In this document: piece by piece, positions 32,820 to 42,384 of the stretch
Layout: every line of letters begins with the position of its first letter
Numbering within the stretch: position 1 is the stretch's first letter
Notes under the pieces: model-generated
The model's input: only the letters and a program-made list of their open reading frames with translations
Database searches by the model: none
What the model was told of the DNA's origin: nothing
Made by a program: the position numbers and the translations under genes
Source: Hymenobacter ginkgonis
GTDB taxonomy: Bacteria > Bacteroidota > Bacteroidia > Cytophagales > Hymenobacteraceae
Reading direction: 5' to 3'
DNA: 64,000 bases
Assembly: GCF_009755225.1 (NCBI RefSeq)
Contig: NZ_WQKZ01000003.1
Location: 682,001-746,000 of the forward strand

Positions 32820-35800
32820 TTAGAAGCCCACTTGTACCCCGCCAATGAACGTTCGCAGGTTGGGGAAGGCGTTGTAGTCAACCCCGCGCTGGAAGAAGTT
32901 GCCGTTCACAAACTCTGGGTCGGGGCCGCTATAACCCGTCACGGTGAAGAGGTTTTGCCCCGTCACGTATACCCGCAGGCTGCTGATGGATTTTAGGTTA
33001 TTAAACACCGATTTCGGAATGGTATAGCCCAGCGAAATATTCTTCATACGGGCGTACGAGCCGTTTTCTAGGAAGCGCGAGCTTCCGCGGGCGTTCGAGG
33101 CGGCGGCGGCTTGCAGGTTGCCCGTAGCGCCGCCCGATTGCAGTGCCCGGGGCGTAGTAGTCGAGCGGTTATCCGGCGTCCAGGGCTGGAAATCCGCCCG
33201 GAAGTTGCTGGGGTCGTCGGTACGGTCCATCGTCGAGCGAGCCACGTTAAATACCTGGCTGCCCGCAGAGCCCTGTACCAAGAACGACAGGTCGAAGCCC
33301 TTATACCCCGCGTTGGCACTAAAGCCAAATTGTACTTTCGGAATGTCAGTGTCCGAGTATACCCGGTCGTCGTCGTTGATTTGGCCGTCGCCATTCACGT
33401 CTACGTAGCGGGCATCGCCGGCGCTAGCGTAGGGTTGAATGATTTTGCCCGCCGCATTCTTGTAGCTATCAACCTCGGTCTGGCTCTGAAATACACCGTC
33501 GTACTGAATCAGGTAGAACGCGCCTACGGGGTGGCCCACCGCCGTCTGGGTAGCCCCGCTGCCGATAACCTGGCCTTCTTGGGCTAGCTGCAATACCACA
33601 TTTTTTACGCTCGACAGGTTCGCCGATGCCCCGTAGGTAAAGTCTCCTCTGTTTTGCTGGTACGCCACCTGGAATTCCCAACCTTTGTTGCGCAGGCTAC
33701 CCACGTTGGTGAAGGGGTTACCCCCCGAGTTGCCCAGGTAGGCGGGCAGGGTAGGGTTTACGAGCGCATTTTTAGTAGTTGAGGTGTAGTAGTCGGCCGA
33801 AAATGTTAAGCGGTTGTCAAGCAAGCCCAAGTCAACGCCGAAGTCCGTGGTGTAGCGCGACTCCCACTTGATACCCGTGCTGGGTAGTGCCGTCTGAATC
33901 TGCCCGTTGTTGACATCAACGCCGTTGAATGGGTAGTTAACATTCTGATTGATAACGCCTTGGTAAGCATATTCGCCCAAGTTGTCGTTGCCATTCACGC
34001 CATAGCTCGCGCGGGCTTTTAGGTTGCTGATTGCAGGCACGGCATTCTTGAAGAATTCTTCTTCGCTGATGCGCCAGCCTACCGAGCCGGCTCCGAAATT
34101 ACCCGCCCGGTTTTCGGGAGCGAAGCGCGAGGAATAGTCGCGCCGGAAACTACCCGTTATCAAGTAGCGGCTCCTGTAGTCGTACACCAACTGGCTGAAA
34201 TACGAGCGCTTAGAGTATTCTGCAATAGTCCCACTCACGCTTGTTGTGCCCGTGCCCGCCGTAATAACGTAGCCATTTTGCGAACCTGGCGAATTGTCGA
34301 CGAAGCTGCGGGCCGTGGCCGAGGCGTTTGTGTTTTTGCCGCGTTGCTCCGAGTAGCCCACCAGCACGTTCACGCCGTGGTCGCCGAAATGCTTATTGAA
34401 ATTCAGGATGTTTTCGGCCAGCAAGAAGGTGTTATCCCCCCGATTTTCGGTGAGGAAAGACGGGTCCGTGGGCGCGTTTTGGGAGATGCGACCAAAGCGG
34501 CGGGCATCACGGTCGGTATAATCCAGCGATTCTACGCCCAAATTGAGCCGGTAAGTCAGAAAGTCAAAAATAGAATATTCCGCAGTCACGCTGCCCTGAA
34601 TACGGTTGTTGTACTGCGTGCGCGTCTCAATAGTTTGTGAGCCTACTGGGTTGGTGCCAAAGGTGTTAGCTGCTGGCGAGCCGTAGCCGTAGCCGGCCGT
34701 GTAGGGGGTCTCACTAGGGTCGTACACCGGAATGGTAGGCAGCAGGCGCACAGCATCCTGAAAGGGCTGGCCATTAGCTAGCGTGGTGAAGGCGTGCGCG
34801 AGTTGTACCGATTCGTTAATTTTCAGGCGGCCGTAGGTTAGGCCTGAGTTTAGGCGCAGCGTATAGCGGGTGAAATCGGTATTAAGCAACGCGCCTTTCT
34901 GCTTAAAAGCATCGCCGGAAATCAGAAAGTTGGTGCTGTACTTATCGCCCGTCGACCCGCCCGATAGGTTCAGGTTGTAGTCCTGCACTGTGCCCGTGCG
35001 CAAAATCTCGCTTTGCCAGTCGGTATCCGGATAGTTCTGGGGGTTCGCCACCGAGCCCGGGAAGGGTAGGCCGGCATTGGTGTAGGCCTGCTGCTCGATG
35101 GCTGCCCACTGCGCGGCATTGGTCAGCTTCCAGCGGCTTACCGTGTTTTGCACCCCCGCATAGGCATTAACGCCAATGGTAGGCTTGCCAGCTTTGCCAC
35201 GCTTGGTCGTGATGATAATCACGCCGTTAGCGCCCCGCGACCCGTAAATAGAAGTCGACGAAGCATCCTTCAGCACGGTCAGCGCTTCAATGTCGGTTGG
35301 GTTCAAGTCACGGATGTTATCCGTCCATAGCCCGTCCACCACGTAGAGCGGCGCGCTACCACCGTTGATGCTACCTAGCCCCCGAATCGTGATGCTGGGG
35401 TTCTGACCGGGATTGCCGCTGTTGTTGATTTGCACGCCTGTAGTGCGGCCCTGAATAGCCTCGGTAATGGTGGCGGCGGGGGCTTTTTTGGCCCCGCCAA
35501 TGTCTACGTTACTCACGGCGCTGGTCAGGTTCTGGCGGTCCTGGCTTACGTAGCCGAGTACTACTACCTCATCTAGCTTCTGGTCGCTGGCGTTGAGCGT
35601 CAGGTTAATGGAGGTGCGGCCACTCACCGGCACCTCCTGGCTGGCATAGCCAATTGAGGAAATAACCAGAATCGCCCCTTCGGGCGCATCAAGCGAAAAA
35701 TTGCCGTTCACGTCCGTCGTAACGCCCCTGGAAGTGCCCTTCACAAGTACCGTTACGCCAGGAATGCCTTCGCCCTTGGCATCCGTAATGCGTCCGGTAA

Positions 35801-35936
35801 CGGGGGCCACTGGCTGGGCATTGGTTGAGGGGGTAGGGGCGATTGCAACTGGAGCGGCAGTAGCTACTGCCAGTGGCAGGCAGCAAGCCAGCACCTGAAC
35901 CAGTGAGCGCCCAGGTAAGGGTAGCAGCTTGTTCAT
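32820..35936 (-). CDS. susC: SusC/RagA family TonB-dependent glycan importer
   Basis: 1,038 residues with a signal peptide (about 1-27). A carboxypeptidase-like regulatory (CarboxypepD_reg) beta-sandwich lies at about 45-125 (VTGRITDAKGEGIPGVTVLV). The plug domain is at about 130-250, with the SusC signature ALTVLKDASSTSIYGSRGAN. A 22-strand barrel runs to the C-terminal FIGGVQVGF. No STN domain is present, in contrast to the receptor at the left edge, so this transporter is not expected to signal through FecR. Instead a LacI operator (35996-36009) lies 60 bp upstream of its start. It is the first gene of a six-gene minus-strand operon that runs to 26690. Together with SusD it imports the oligosaccharides cut at the surface. 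Confidence 0.95.
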   Translation of the reverse strand: MNKLLPLPGRSLVQVLACCLPLAVATAAPVAIAPTPSTNAQPVAPVTGRITDAKGEGIPGVTVLVKGTSRGVTTDVNGNFSLDAPEGAILVISSIGYASQEVPVSGRTSINLTLNASDQKLDEVVVLGYVSQDRQNLTSAVSNVDIGGAKKAPAATITEAIQGRTTGVQINNSGNPGQNPSITIRGLGSINGGSAPLYVVDGLWTDNIRDLNPTDIEALTVLKDASSTSIYGSRGANGVIIITTKRGKAGKPTIGVNAYAGVQNTVSRWKLTNAAQWAAIEQQAYTNAGLPFPGSVANPQNYPDTDWQSEILRTGTVQDYNLNLSGGSTGDKYSTNFLISGDAFKQKGALLNTDFTRYTLRLNSGLTYGRLKINESVQLAHAFTTLANGQPFQDAVRLLPTIPVYDPSETPYTAGYGYGSPAANTFGTNPVGSQTIETRTQYNNRIQGSVTAEYSIFDFLTYRLNLGVESLDYTDRDARRFGRISQNAPTDPSFLTENRGDNTFLLAENILNFNKHFGDHGVNVLVGYSEQRGKNTNASATARSFVDNSPGSQNGYVITAGTGTTSVSGTIAEYSKRSYFSQLVYDYRSRYLITGSFRRDYSSRFAPENRAGNFGAGSVGWRISEEEFFKNAVPAISNLKARASYGVNGNDNLGEYAYQGVINQNVNYPFNGVDVNNGQIQTALPSTGIKWESRYTTDFGVDLGLLDNRLTFSADYYTSTTKNALVNPTLPAYLGNSGGNPFTNVGSLRNKGWEFQVAYQQNRGDFTYGASANLSSVKNVVLQLAQEGQVIGSGATQTAVGHPVGAFYLIQYDGVFQSQTEVDSYKNAAGKIIQPYASAGDARYVDVNGDGQINDDDRVYSDTDIPKVQFGFSANAGYKGFDLSFLVQGSAGSQVFNVARSTMDRTDDPSNFRADFQPWTPDNRSTTTPRALQSGGATGNLQAAAASNARGSSRFLENGSYARMKNISLGYTIPKSVFNNLKSISSLRVYVTGQNLFTVTGYSGPDPEFVNGNFFQRGVDYNAFPNLRTFIGGVQVGF

Positions 35937-35995
35937 TCGGGTGGGAATTAAGGTGAGGGAAAATCAGAACTGGGCGACGGTTTGCTTATTATCAA

Positions 35996-36009
35996 TGCAA
36001 ACGATTGCA
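35996..36009. promoter_or_regulatory. LacI-type operator upstream of susC
   Basis: TGCAAACGATTGCA differs from the perfect palindrome TGCAAACGTTTGCA at one position. It is 60 bp upstream of the susC start codon. It probably controls the whole susC-susD-GH43-GH93-lectin-GH43 operon; the slight asymmetry may give weaker repression. Confidence 0.78.
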
Positions 36010-36556
36010 CGTAAGAAGCAAAAAAGCGGCTAGGCAAAAAATGGAAGCCGTGAAGTCTGAATGGCTAGGCATGCCCAGCCGAGTAAGGATGGCCTCAAAA
36101 AGCCATGATTGCTGGCAGCAACCAATGGCTGCGGTCAAGCAAAGGCAGCTGATAAACAGCGGTTGTGATAAGTAAAATTAATTGTAATTTGCTAGCAAGC
36201 AAGTAGTAATAGAGAAAAACAAGTATTTTGTAGATTTTTTTTACGATTCCTACTCCGCTGATATCGCACCTGGGCTTGGTTAAAACTTCGCTGGAGAAAC
36301 TAACCAGAACTGTATAGATGACGCGTTGCTACCGTTTATCTCACTCATATATAAAAGCAGTATGGGCTCTACAACTAGCGGTTGACTGGTTTTATCTGCT
36401 TTACCAAAGTCAAAAATTTCGACTCGCGGAGCTAATAGGGCTACAAGTCTCGGGGTTTCCTTTATGCTTCTGGTTAACAAGTATATAAAAGATGAAAAGA
36501 AAGGCTATATTCGTTAAATTTTATCAATGACTTGAGAAGCCGCTTAAAGGCACATG
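36010..36556. other. Divergent intergenic region between susC and GH78
   Basis: The 796-bp space between the divergent susC (minus) and GH78 (plus) genes carries two LacI operators near its two ends and AT-rich sequence around 36170-36260. It must hold promoters for both directions. A minus-strand frame at 36280-36480 is not supported as a gene. Confidence 0.5.
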
Positions 36557-36570
36557 TGCAAACGTTTGCA
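36557..36570. promoter_or_regulatory. LacI-type operator upstream of GH78
   Basis: Perfect palindrome TGCAAACGTTTGCA, 162 bp upstream of the GH78 start. Same core as the operators at 22271 and 23505, so the rhamnosidase gene should belong to the same regulon. Confidence 0.82.
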
Positions 36571-36732
36571 TTGCTTATAGTAGGGCTTCAATTCATCACG
36601 GACTACTCACTTTTCTGTTTTGATGACTGCTGCCACAAGTAGCGCTTGAGTTAAGCGAGAACCACTAAGCCAGCCCTCCCTCTGGCAGGCTTATGCACAC
36701 GCTTTACAAGGCCTATTCTTTGCCCCACCCGC

Positions 36733-39567
36733 ATGGCCCTTTTCTCGCCCATAACTATTCTGCGCCCCCAGTTGGCAACCAGCTGCCTCGCTTCTCAGCT
36801 GAAAAAACTAGTTGGGTTCTTCTTGCTGCTGGGTTTGTGGCCTGGGGCGCGCGCCTCGGCCCAGGTGCGCGTGCAGCACTTGCGCTGCGAAAACCTAATT
36901 AACCCACTGGGCCTGGATGTGGCTCGGCCCCGGTTTAGCTGGCAGCTGGTGGCGCCCGCAGGCCGGCGGGGGGTGCGCCAAAGGGCCTACGAACTGCGGG
37001 TAGCGTCGGCGGCGGCTGGTTTGGCCCAAGGCCCCGTGGTGTGGGCATCGGGCAAAGTGCTATCCGATTCATCGGTGAATGTTAGCTACGCCGGGCCGGC
37101 GCTGCGGGCGCACCAGCGCTACTACTGGCAGGTACGGACCTGGGATGAAGCCGGCAAGCCCGCCGCGTGGAGCTCACCCGCTACTTGGCAGGTAGGGCTA
37201 CTTACGCCCGCTAATTGGCAAGCGGCCTGGATTGGCCCCGGCTACACCGAAGACTCGGTGCAGCGCCCTAGTCCGCTGCTACGCAAAGACTTCACGGTGC
37301 GCAAGGCCTTGGCCTCGGCTACGGCCTACATCACGGCGCACGGCTTGTACGAGGCCCAGCTTAATGGCCAGCGCGTGGGCGACGCCTACTTCACGCCGGG
37401 CTGGACAAGCTATGCTAAGCGCCTAGCCTACCAAACCTACGACGTGACGAAGCTGCTGCACGAAGGCCCCAACGCCGTGGGCGCTACCCTGGCTAGCGGC
37501 TGGTACCGGGGCTACGTGGCCTTCGATGGGGTTCACAACATCTACGGCCGCGAGGTGGCCCTGCTGCTGCAACTGCACTTGGTGTATGCCGACGGCACTA
37601 CCGAAGATGTCGGCACGGACGGCACCTGGCAGACTAGCCCCGAGGGACCGATTCGCTACGCCGAGTTGCAGCGCGGCGAAACCTACGACGCTCGGCGCGA
37701 GCAGCCGGGCTGGGCCCAGCCCGGCTTCGCGGCCCGTGGGTGGGTAGCGGCGCGGGTGCAGCCCTACCCCAAGAACGTACTGTTTGCCTCCGCTAATGAG
37801 CCTATTAGAGCGCACGAAACCTTTCGCGCCCTAACAATGACCACATCGCCAAAGGGTGAAATCATTCTGGATTTTGGCCAGAACCTAGTGGGCTGGGTGC
37901 GCGTGAAAGCCCGCGGCCCGGCCGGCGCGCGCATTACCCTTTCGCACTCGGAGGTGCTGGACAAGCACGGCAACTTTTACCTGGCCAACCTGCGCTCGGC
38001 TAAAGCTGAGGATACGTACTACCTGCGCGGCACCGGCCAAGACGAGACCTTCGAGCCTCATTTCACGTTTCACGGTTTCCGCTATTTGCGGCTTGATGCC
38101 TACCCCGGTACGGTGAATCTCGCTGACTTTACGGCCGTGGCCGTGTACTCGGATATGCCGGCCACCGGCGAGTTTAATTGTTCTAATCCACTGGTCAACC
38201 AGCTACAGCACAACATTCAGTGGGGCCAAAAGGGCAATTTTCTCGACGTGCCCACCGACTGCCCGCAGCGCGACGAGCGCCTGGGCTGGACCGGCGATGC
38301 GCAGGTATTCAGCCGCACGGCGGCTTTCAACCGCAACACTGCCAGCTTCTTTGCCAAGTGGCTGCGCGACCTGGCCGCCGACCAGGGTCCCGATGGGGCC
38401 GTGCCGTTTGTAGTGCCTGGTATGCCCTTTACCAGCGGTAAAAACCTAATTGGCGCGGCCGGCTGGTCCGACGCGGCTACCGTCATTCCGTGGGACGTAT
38501 ACACCGTATTTGGCGACCGCCAGACGCTGGCCGTGCAGTACCCAAGCATGAAGGCGTGGGTGAAATACATCGAAAACAAAAGCCAGCAAGACTTATGGAA
38601 CACCGGCTTCCAATTCGGCGACTGGCTTGCCTACGATGTGGACGACGACAATGGCGGCCGCTCGGCCGTAACCAGCCACGCTCTGGTGGCCCAGTGCTTT
38701 TGGGCCCACTCCACCCAAATCATAGTAGATGCAGCTACGGTGCTGGGCCGAGCCGACGACGTGGCTTATTATACGGCTTTGCTTCAGCGTATTAAGGCTG
38801 CCTTCGTGCGCGAATATGTGACGGGCGGTGGGGCCCTGCTATCAAACACCCAAACGGCCTATGTGCTCGCGCTGCACTTTGACATGCTACCCGAAAACCT
38901 GCGCCAACAGGCCGCCGAGCGCCTCGTGCAGAACGTAGCCGAGTACGATACCCACTTGACTACGGGCTTTTTAGGCACACCCTACCTATGCGAGGTGCTG
39001 AGCCGCTTTGGCCACCCCGACGTGGCGTACCGGCTGCTGCTGCAAAAGACCTATCCCTCTTGGCTTTACCCCGTTACGATGGGGGCCACTACCATGTGGG
39101 AGCGCTGGAACTCGCTGCGGCCCGACAGTACGTTTGCGCCACCTTCAATGACTTCGTTCAATCACTACGCCTACGGCGCTATTGGCAATTGGCTGTACAC
39201 ACGCGTGGCGGGCCTGCGCGCCGACGCTCCTGGCTACCATCGCTTTACGGTGCGGCCCGAGCTGGGTGGTGGGCTCACCCAGGCCACCGCACAGTTTGAA
39301 ACGGTATACGGCCCGGCGCTGGCCCACTGGCAAACCAGCGGCCCCCAACTGACCCTCGACGTGACCGTGCCGTCTAACACTACAGCTACCGTATATGTGC
39401 CCGCCCCCGGCCCCGCGGCAGTGCGCGAAGGCAATCGCCCACTGAGTGCTAGCCGGGGCACCCTAGCGGGGCCGGCCACCCAAGGCTACGTACCGGTGCA
39501 AGTGGGCTCGGGGCAATATCACTTCACTGCGCCAGCGTTCACGAAGGCTGTAGGCGAGGTAAAGTAA
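36733..39567 (+). CDS. GH78 alpha-L-rhamnosidase
   Basis: 944 residues with a signal-anchor or signal peptide region at about 23-43 (KKLVGFFLLLGLWPGARASA). Domains in order: an N-terminal fibronectin-like domain (VQHLRCENLINPLGLDVARP), Bac_rhamnosid_N beta-sandwich (ITAHGLYEAQLNGQRVGDAY), a Bac_rhamnosid domain (about 370-470), the six-hairpin (alpha/alpha)6 catalytic domain (about 480-830), and a C-terminal beta-sandwich. The active-site block DCPQRDERLGWTGD gives Asp509, Glu514 and Asp521, and the distal Glu790 lies in TMWERW, matching Asp567/Glu572/Asp579/Glu841 of Bacillus RhaB. It removes alpha-L-rhamnose from rhamnogalacturonan-I fragments or rhamnosides. It is transcribed divergently from susC and has its own LacI operator. 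No downstream partner follows. Confidence 0.93.
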   Translation: MALFSPITILRPQLATSCLASQLKKLVGFFLLLGLWPGARASAQVRVQHLRCENLINPLGLDVARPRFSWQLVAPAGRRGVRQRAYELRVASAAAGLAQGPVVWASGKVLSDSSVNVSYAGPALRAHQRYYWQVRTWDEAGKPAAWSSPATWQVGLLTPANWQAAWIGPGYTEDSVQRPSPLLRKDFTVRKALASATAYITAHGLYEAQLNGQRVGDAYFTPGWTSYAKRLAYQTYDVTKLLHEGPNAVGATLASGWYRGYVAFDGVHNIYGREVALLLQLHLVYADGTTEDVGTDGTWQTSPEGPIRYAELQRGETYDARREQPGWAQPGFAARGWVAARVQPYPKNVLFASANEPIRAHETFRALTMTTSPKGEIILDFGQNLVGWVRVKARGPAGARITLSHSEVLDKHGNFYLANLRSAKAEDTYYLRGTGQDETFEPHFTFHGFRYLRLDAYPGTVNLADFTAVAVYSDMPATGEFNCSNPLVNQLQHNIQWGQKGNFLDVPTDCPQRDERLGWTGDAQVFSRTAAFNRNTASFFAKWLRDLAADQGPDGAVPFVVPGMPFTSGKNLIGAAGWSDAATVIPWDVYTVFGDRQTLAVQYPSMKAWVKYIENKSQQDLWNTGFQFGDWLAYDVDDDNGGRSAVTSHALVAQCFWAHSTQIIVDAATVLGRADDVAYYTALLQRIKAAFVREYVTGGGALLSNTQTAYVLALHFDMLPENLRQQAAERLVQNVAEYDTHLTTGFLGTPYLCEVLSRFGHPDVAYRLLLQKTYPSWLYPVTMGATTMWERWNSLRPDSTFAPPSMTSFNHYAYGAIGNWLYTRVAGLRADAPGYHRFTVRPELGGGLTQATAQFETVYGPALAHWQTSGPQLTLDVTVPSNTTATVYVPAPGPAAVREGNRPLSASRGTLAGPATQGYVPVQVGSGQYHFTAPAFTKAVGEVK

Positions 39568-39654
39568 TCTGCCTATCTGCTATTTACTCCTATGCAGTTT
39601 GCCTGAGTGAGGTACTGGGGGGTAGGGCAGCTGTAGGCGAAAGTACCGGGCTGA

Positions 39655-39858
39655 AGTTATGGGCTACGGCTTGGGCCATTCTGGCCGGACACTTACCAAG
39701 GCGCTGAATGCCAAGCCAAGTTTCGCAACCTAGAAGCCGAGCGAGCCGAATTCGGATTGCTGAGGCGCTGCTTTGGCGAGACGATTCAGGAGAAAAAGGG
39801 TAGCAAGCTGGCCAAGCGCAAGCATCAATTTCAGAGGACGCTGAAACTGCCATTTTAA
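39655..39858 (+). pseudogene. C-terminal fragment of an unidentified protein
   Basis: An open frame without a start codon reads GPFWPDTYQGAECQAKFRNL, then EAERAEFGLLRRCFGETIQE and KKGSKLAKRKHQFQRTLKLP before TAA at 39856. The charged, helical composition looks like a genuine protein tail. It follows a stop codon directly and has no ATG. No family was recognised. Confidence 0.3.
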
Positions 39859-39998
39859 TATAGTCTTTATCCCAAAACTACTCTGCTGCAAGGTGGGGCT
39901 AGCATGTTTATGCGATACTGCTGTGCTTAACCGGGGTCTACCTTTGCGCTTATCGCCAGCAGTAGCCTTAGGCCAAGGGCGGTCTCTAGTTTCTCAAG

Positions 39999-40745
39999 AT
40001 GACTCAGATTTATTCCTTCCTCCAAGGTGTACTGCTCTTAGCAGTAGCTGGTAATTCCTTAACAGCCCACGCGCAAGGCGTCGGTATTGGCGGTGCGCCG
40101 AATGCGGCGGCGGCGCTCGATATTATCAGCACCACTAAAGGACTGTTATTACCTCGCCTGACGAATACACAAATGCAAGCGCTCCCCCCGGTAGTTGGGA
40201 TGGTGGTGTACAATACGGACCAGGCCGGATTCTATGGCTATCAAGCCAGCAAGGCGACCAATGCGATAGAACAAATTGCAGCCTCTTCCACCAGCGCAGT
40301 TTCGTTAAATCAGAAGCAATACGCCGGTTCGCTGACACAATCGTTTACTGCTGTGGCAACAAGCTTTGAGTATGCGACGGTTTATGGCTCTCTTTCTAGC
40401 TTCAATGGGTATGCACCAACAGTTTCTAGCTCAGCTATTTTGCAGGCAACGTTCTCCATTAAAAACTCTTCGGGAGTCGTGGTCGGGTCTGCGGATGGCA
40501 GCTTCGCGCTATCCCCCAGCGCTACTGCCTTGACGCTGAATTTGCCTGTTTCTGGGTTAGTAGTCGGCCAAACGTACACCTTCACTATTACGCGCCAAGA
40601 CGATAATACGGCGGGGTTTGCGCTTACTTATTCTTCCGCCAACCCCTACGCTGGGGGAGTGCTTTATGGGCTGTCTACAGGCGATTTAGCGTTTCAGCTT
40701 GGCTCCTATGGACACCTGGCGGGGTGGGCGCCGCTAACAAGATAG
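39999..40745 (+). CDS. Secreted protein with a tail-fibre-like N-terminal motif
   Basis: 248 residues with signal peptide (about 1-25, NSLTAHAQG). The next stretch, GIGGAPNAAAALDIISTTKG and LLLPRLTNTQMQALPP, with VVGMVVYNTDQAGFY, is a motif that opens many Bacteroidota surface proteins and resembles tail-fibre shaft segments. The remaining about 150 residues form a beta-rich domain without a recognised family (VAGLVVGQTYTFTIT-like strands). There is no T9SS sorting tail, so location could be periplasm or medium. A terminator-like hairpin follows at 40777-40810. It is a single-gene unit with no link to the glycosidases. Confidence 0.65.
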   Translation: MTQIYSFLQGVLLLAVAGNSLTAHAQGVGIGGAPNAAAALDIISTTKGLLLPRLTNTQMQALPPVVGMVVYNTDQAGFYGYQASKATNAIEQIAASSTSAVSLNQKQYAGSLTQSFTAVATSFEYATVYGSLSSFNGYAPTVSSSAILQATFSIKNSSGVVVGSADGSFALSPSATALTLNLPVSGLVVGQTYTFTITRQDDNTAGFALTYSSANPYAGGVLYGLSTGDLAFQLGSYGHLAGWAPLTR

Positions 40746-40776
40746 GGCGGAAATATTCGCGTCTGCCACTCCACTG

Positions 40777-40810
40777 AAAAGCTCCTGGTGACTGCTGCTA
40801 GGGGCTTTTT
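40777..40810 (+). terminator. Intrinsic terminator after the secreted protein gene
   Basis: AAAAGCTCCT (40777-40786) pairs with AGGGGCTTTT (40800-40809) with one G-T type mismatch, and a short T-run follows. Located 32 bp after the stop at 40745. This one has the classical T-tract. Confidence 0.65.
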
Positions 40811-41116
40811 GCGGTCATTTTGGGAGTTGATAAACGCTTTTACTCCAAAGTTCGTGGTGGGGTCTAGGGCTGCTCCGCGAGCAGCGGTCACAGCCCTACT
40901 GGGCCGTGAGCATATATACCCATACCGGCTGGAGGGGGGGCGCCCGCCGCATTCCTGGGGGTTTGCACATCAGGGACTTCGGTCGCATGAGCCAGCTGGG
41001 ACGTAACCGCCGTGCCGGGATAAGTGGTGGTAAGTGCCCGCGCCTGCCCAAAAGGAGGAGCAGTTCCGTCTACCCGATGGGGTAGCCCCAGCTGTGGCTC
41101 CTGCCAAATTTAGTGG

Positions 41117-41983
41117 CTACTGCCGCGGCAGTCTTTCCAGCAGTTTATCAACCCGCTCCTTGATGCGTGAACCTTTCCCCCGATTAGCCTGCGCAAACGC
41201 CCGCACGGCTTCCACATCCGTCCCTGGCGGCAAGGGGCTGAGGTGCGCCAGCACAACGAGCGTGTTGTACAGCCCGTTGAGGTTGCTTGGCTCCGCTTCG
41301 GCCCGTTTGATGAGGGTAGGCACCAAGGTGGGGTCCGTTGCGTAATAGCTCATCAGGGCTTGGTAGGCCGCCCCACGCCGGCTGGCAGTGCGGGCAAACA
41401 AGCCCTCAATCTGGCTAGCCAGGGGTGCTACACCGGCGGGCGCCACTTGGGGCGCAGTTGGTTTGGCGGCTTGCAAGTCCACGGTCACGTCGCCGGCGTG
41501 TTGGTCGATGGCCAGAAAGCTTTGCCGCAATTGCTGCAGCTGCGGCCCTACCGTGGCCAGCTTTGCGTGGTCTTCTGGGGAGCCCGCGGCTAGCTGCGCC
41601 AACGAATCGAGCCGTTGCGTGGCTAGTTCGGTCTGCTTGGTTACTGCTTGCACTTTGCGCCGGGCGCTCGTGATGGCCGCTAGGTACTGGGCATTGAGCG
41701 TGGCTAATTTTCCCTGTTCCGCTTGGAGGCGCTTGACCGTCACCTCGTTTTTACTTACCTCCTGCTTGAGCTTCTCATTTTTTAAATCTGTCAGGTTGTA
41801 GCCAATACCAAGGGCAATTAGACCTCCGCCGACGGTGACCACCGTTTTCACCAGCTCGGCCATGCGCGCCGGCCAGGCAGTTGTGCGCGCGAGCTGCTCC
41901 GTTTCCAAGGAAAGCTTTTTCAGCTCGGCTACCTCGCGCTGGAAACGCAGGGTCTCTTTTTCGGCTTCGGTAATTTCACGCAT
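41117..41983 (-). CDS. Membrane-anchored coiled-coil protein of unknown function
   Basis: 288 residues. A charged N-terminal helix (about 1-45) is followed by one membrane segment at about 47-63 (VVTVGGGLIALGIGYNL). A coiled coil follows at about 65-130 (LKNEKLKQEVSKNEVTVKRL), and a C-terminal helical-repeat region from about 185 resembles HEAT-type repeats (LVPTLIKRAEAEPSNLNGLY, NTLVVLAHLSPLPPG). No catalytic motif is visible. The layout (N-in, large outer or inner helical part) would suit a scaffold. It stands alone between two intergenic gaps. I do not recognise a family. Confidence 0.65.
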   Translation of the reverse strand: MREITEAEKETLRFQREVAELKKLSLETEQLARTTAWPARMAELVKTVVTVGGGLIALGIGYNLTDLKNEKLKQEVSKNEVTVKRLQAEQGKLATLNAQYLAAITSARRKVQAVTKQTELATQRLDSLAQLAAGSPEDHAKLATVGPQLQQLRQSFLAIDQHAGDVTVDLQAAKPTAPQVAPAGVAPLASQIEGLFARTASRRGAAYQALMSYYATDPTLVPTLIKRAEAEPSNLNGLYNTLVVLAHLSPLPPGTDVEAVRAFAQANRGKGSRIKERVDKLLERLPRQ

Positions 41984-42068
41984 GGTCTGCCGCTACTTGA
42001 AATCGTTCAGCTTACGCTCCCCACCTGCCTGCCGCCGCTGCCCAAACTTACAATAGCAACTTGAATGA

Positions 42069-42290
42069 CAAGCGTATAAGCCGAATAAAAACAGGTATGG
42101 ACGCTCCCATCCGAGCGCCTATGTGCAAGCCGATATCTTCGTAGACGGCCAAATACACAAATCGCTTCGAATACAAGGGGATATGGTTGGCCCAACGGCC
42201 TACTACGGGGGGCAATTTGCCTATCTCGCCTTCCAAGAATTACTCATAGTACCTCTTCCCCAGCGTAGACCCGCCAAAAACAAGCCTTAG
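42069..42290 (+). pseudogene. C-terminal fragment of an unidentified protein
   Basis: An open frame beginning right after a TGA reads RYGRSHPSAYVQADIFVDGQ, then IHKSLRIQGDMVGPTAYYGG and QFAYLAFQELLIVPLPQRRP to a TAG at 42288. It has no ATG at its beginning. The composition is that of a folded domain, so it is likely the 3' end of a lost gene. The family is unknown. Confidence 0.32.
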
Positions 42291-42335
42291 TGGCTAGGAG
42301 GGAGGCTTCTTATTCCGTGAAGCGTGTTGAACTTG

Positions 42336-42377
42336 GTTTGAGCTGCTGCTCTGAGAATTGCAAGCAGTAGCTCAAAC
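42336..42377 (-). terminator. Hairpin after the alpha/beta hydrolase gene
   Basis: GTTTGAGCTGCTGCT (42336-42350) pairs with AGCAGTAGCTCAAAC (42363-42377) with one mismatch around a 12-base loop. It lies just downstream (minus strand) of the last gene of the 42385-47913 run and is its likely end. Weaker pairing extends the stem outward (TGAACTTG with CGAGGTTCA). No T-tract. Confidence 0.6.
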
Positions 42378-42384
42378 ACGAGGT

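Noticed and set aside
36280-36480. 66-codon frame between susC and GH78
   Set aside because: Lies in the divergent promoter region and shows no protein features.
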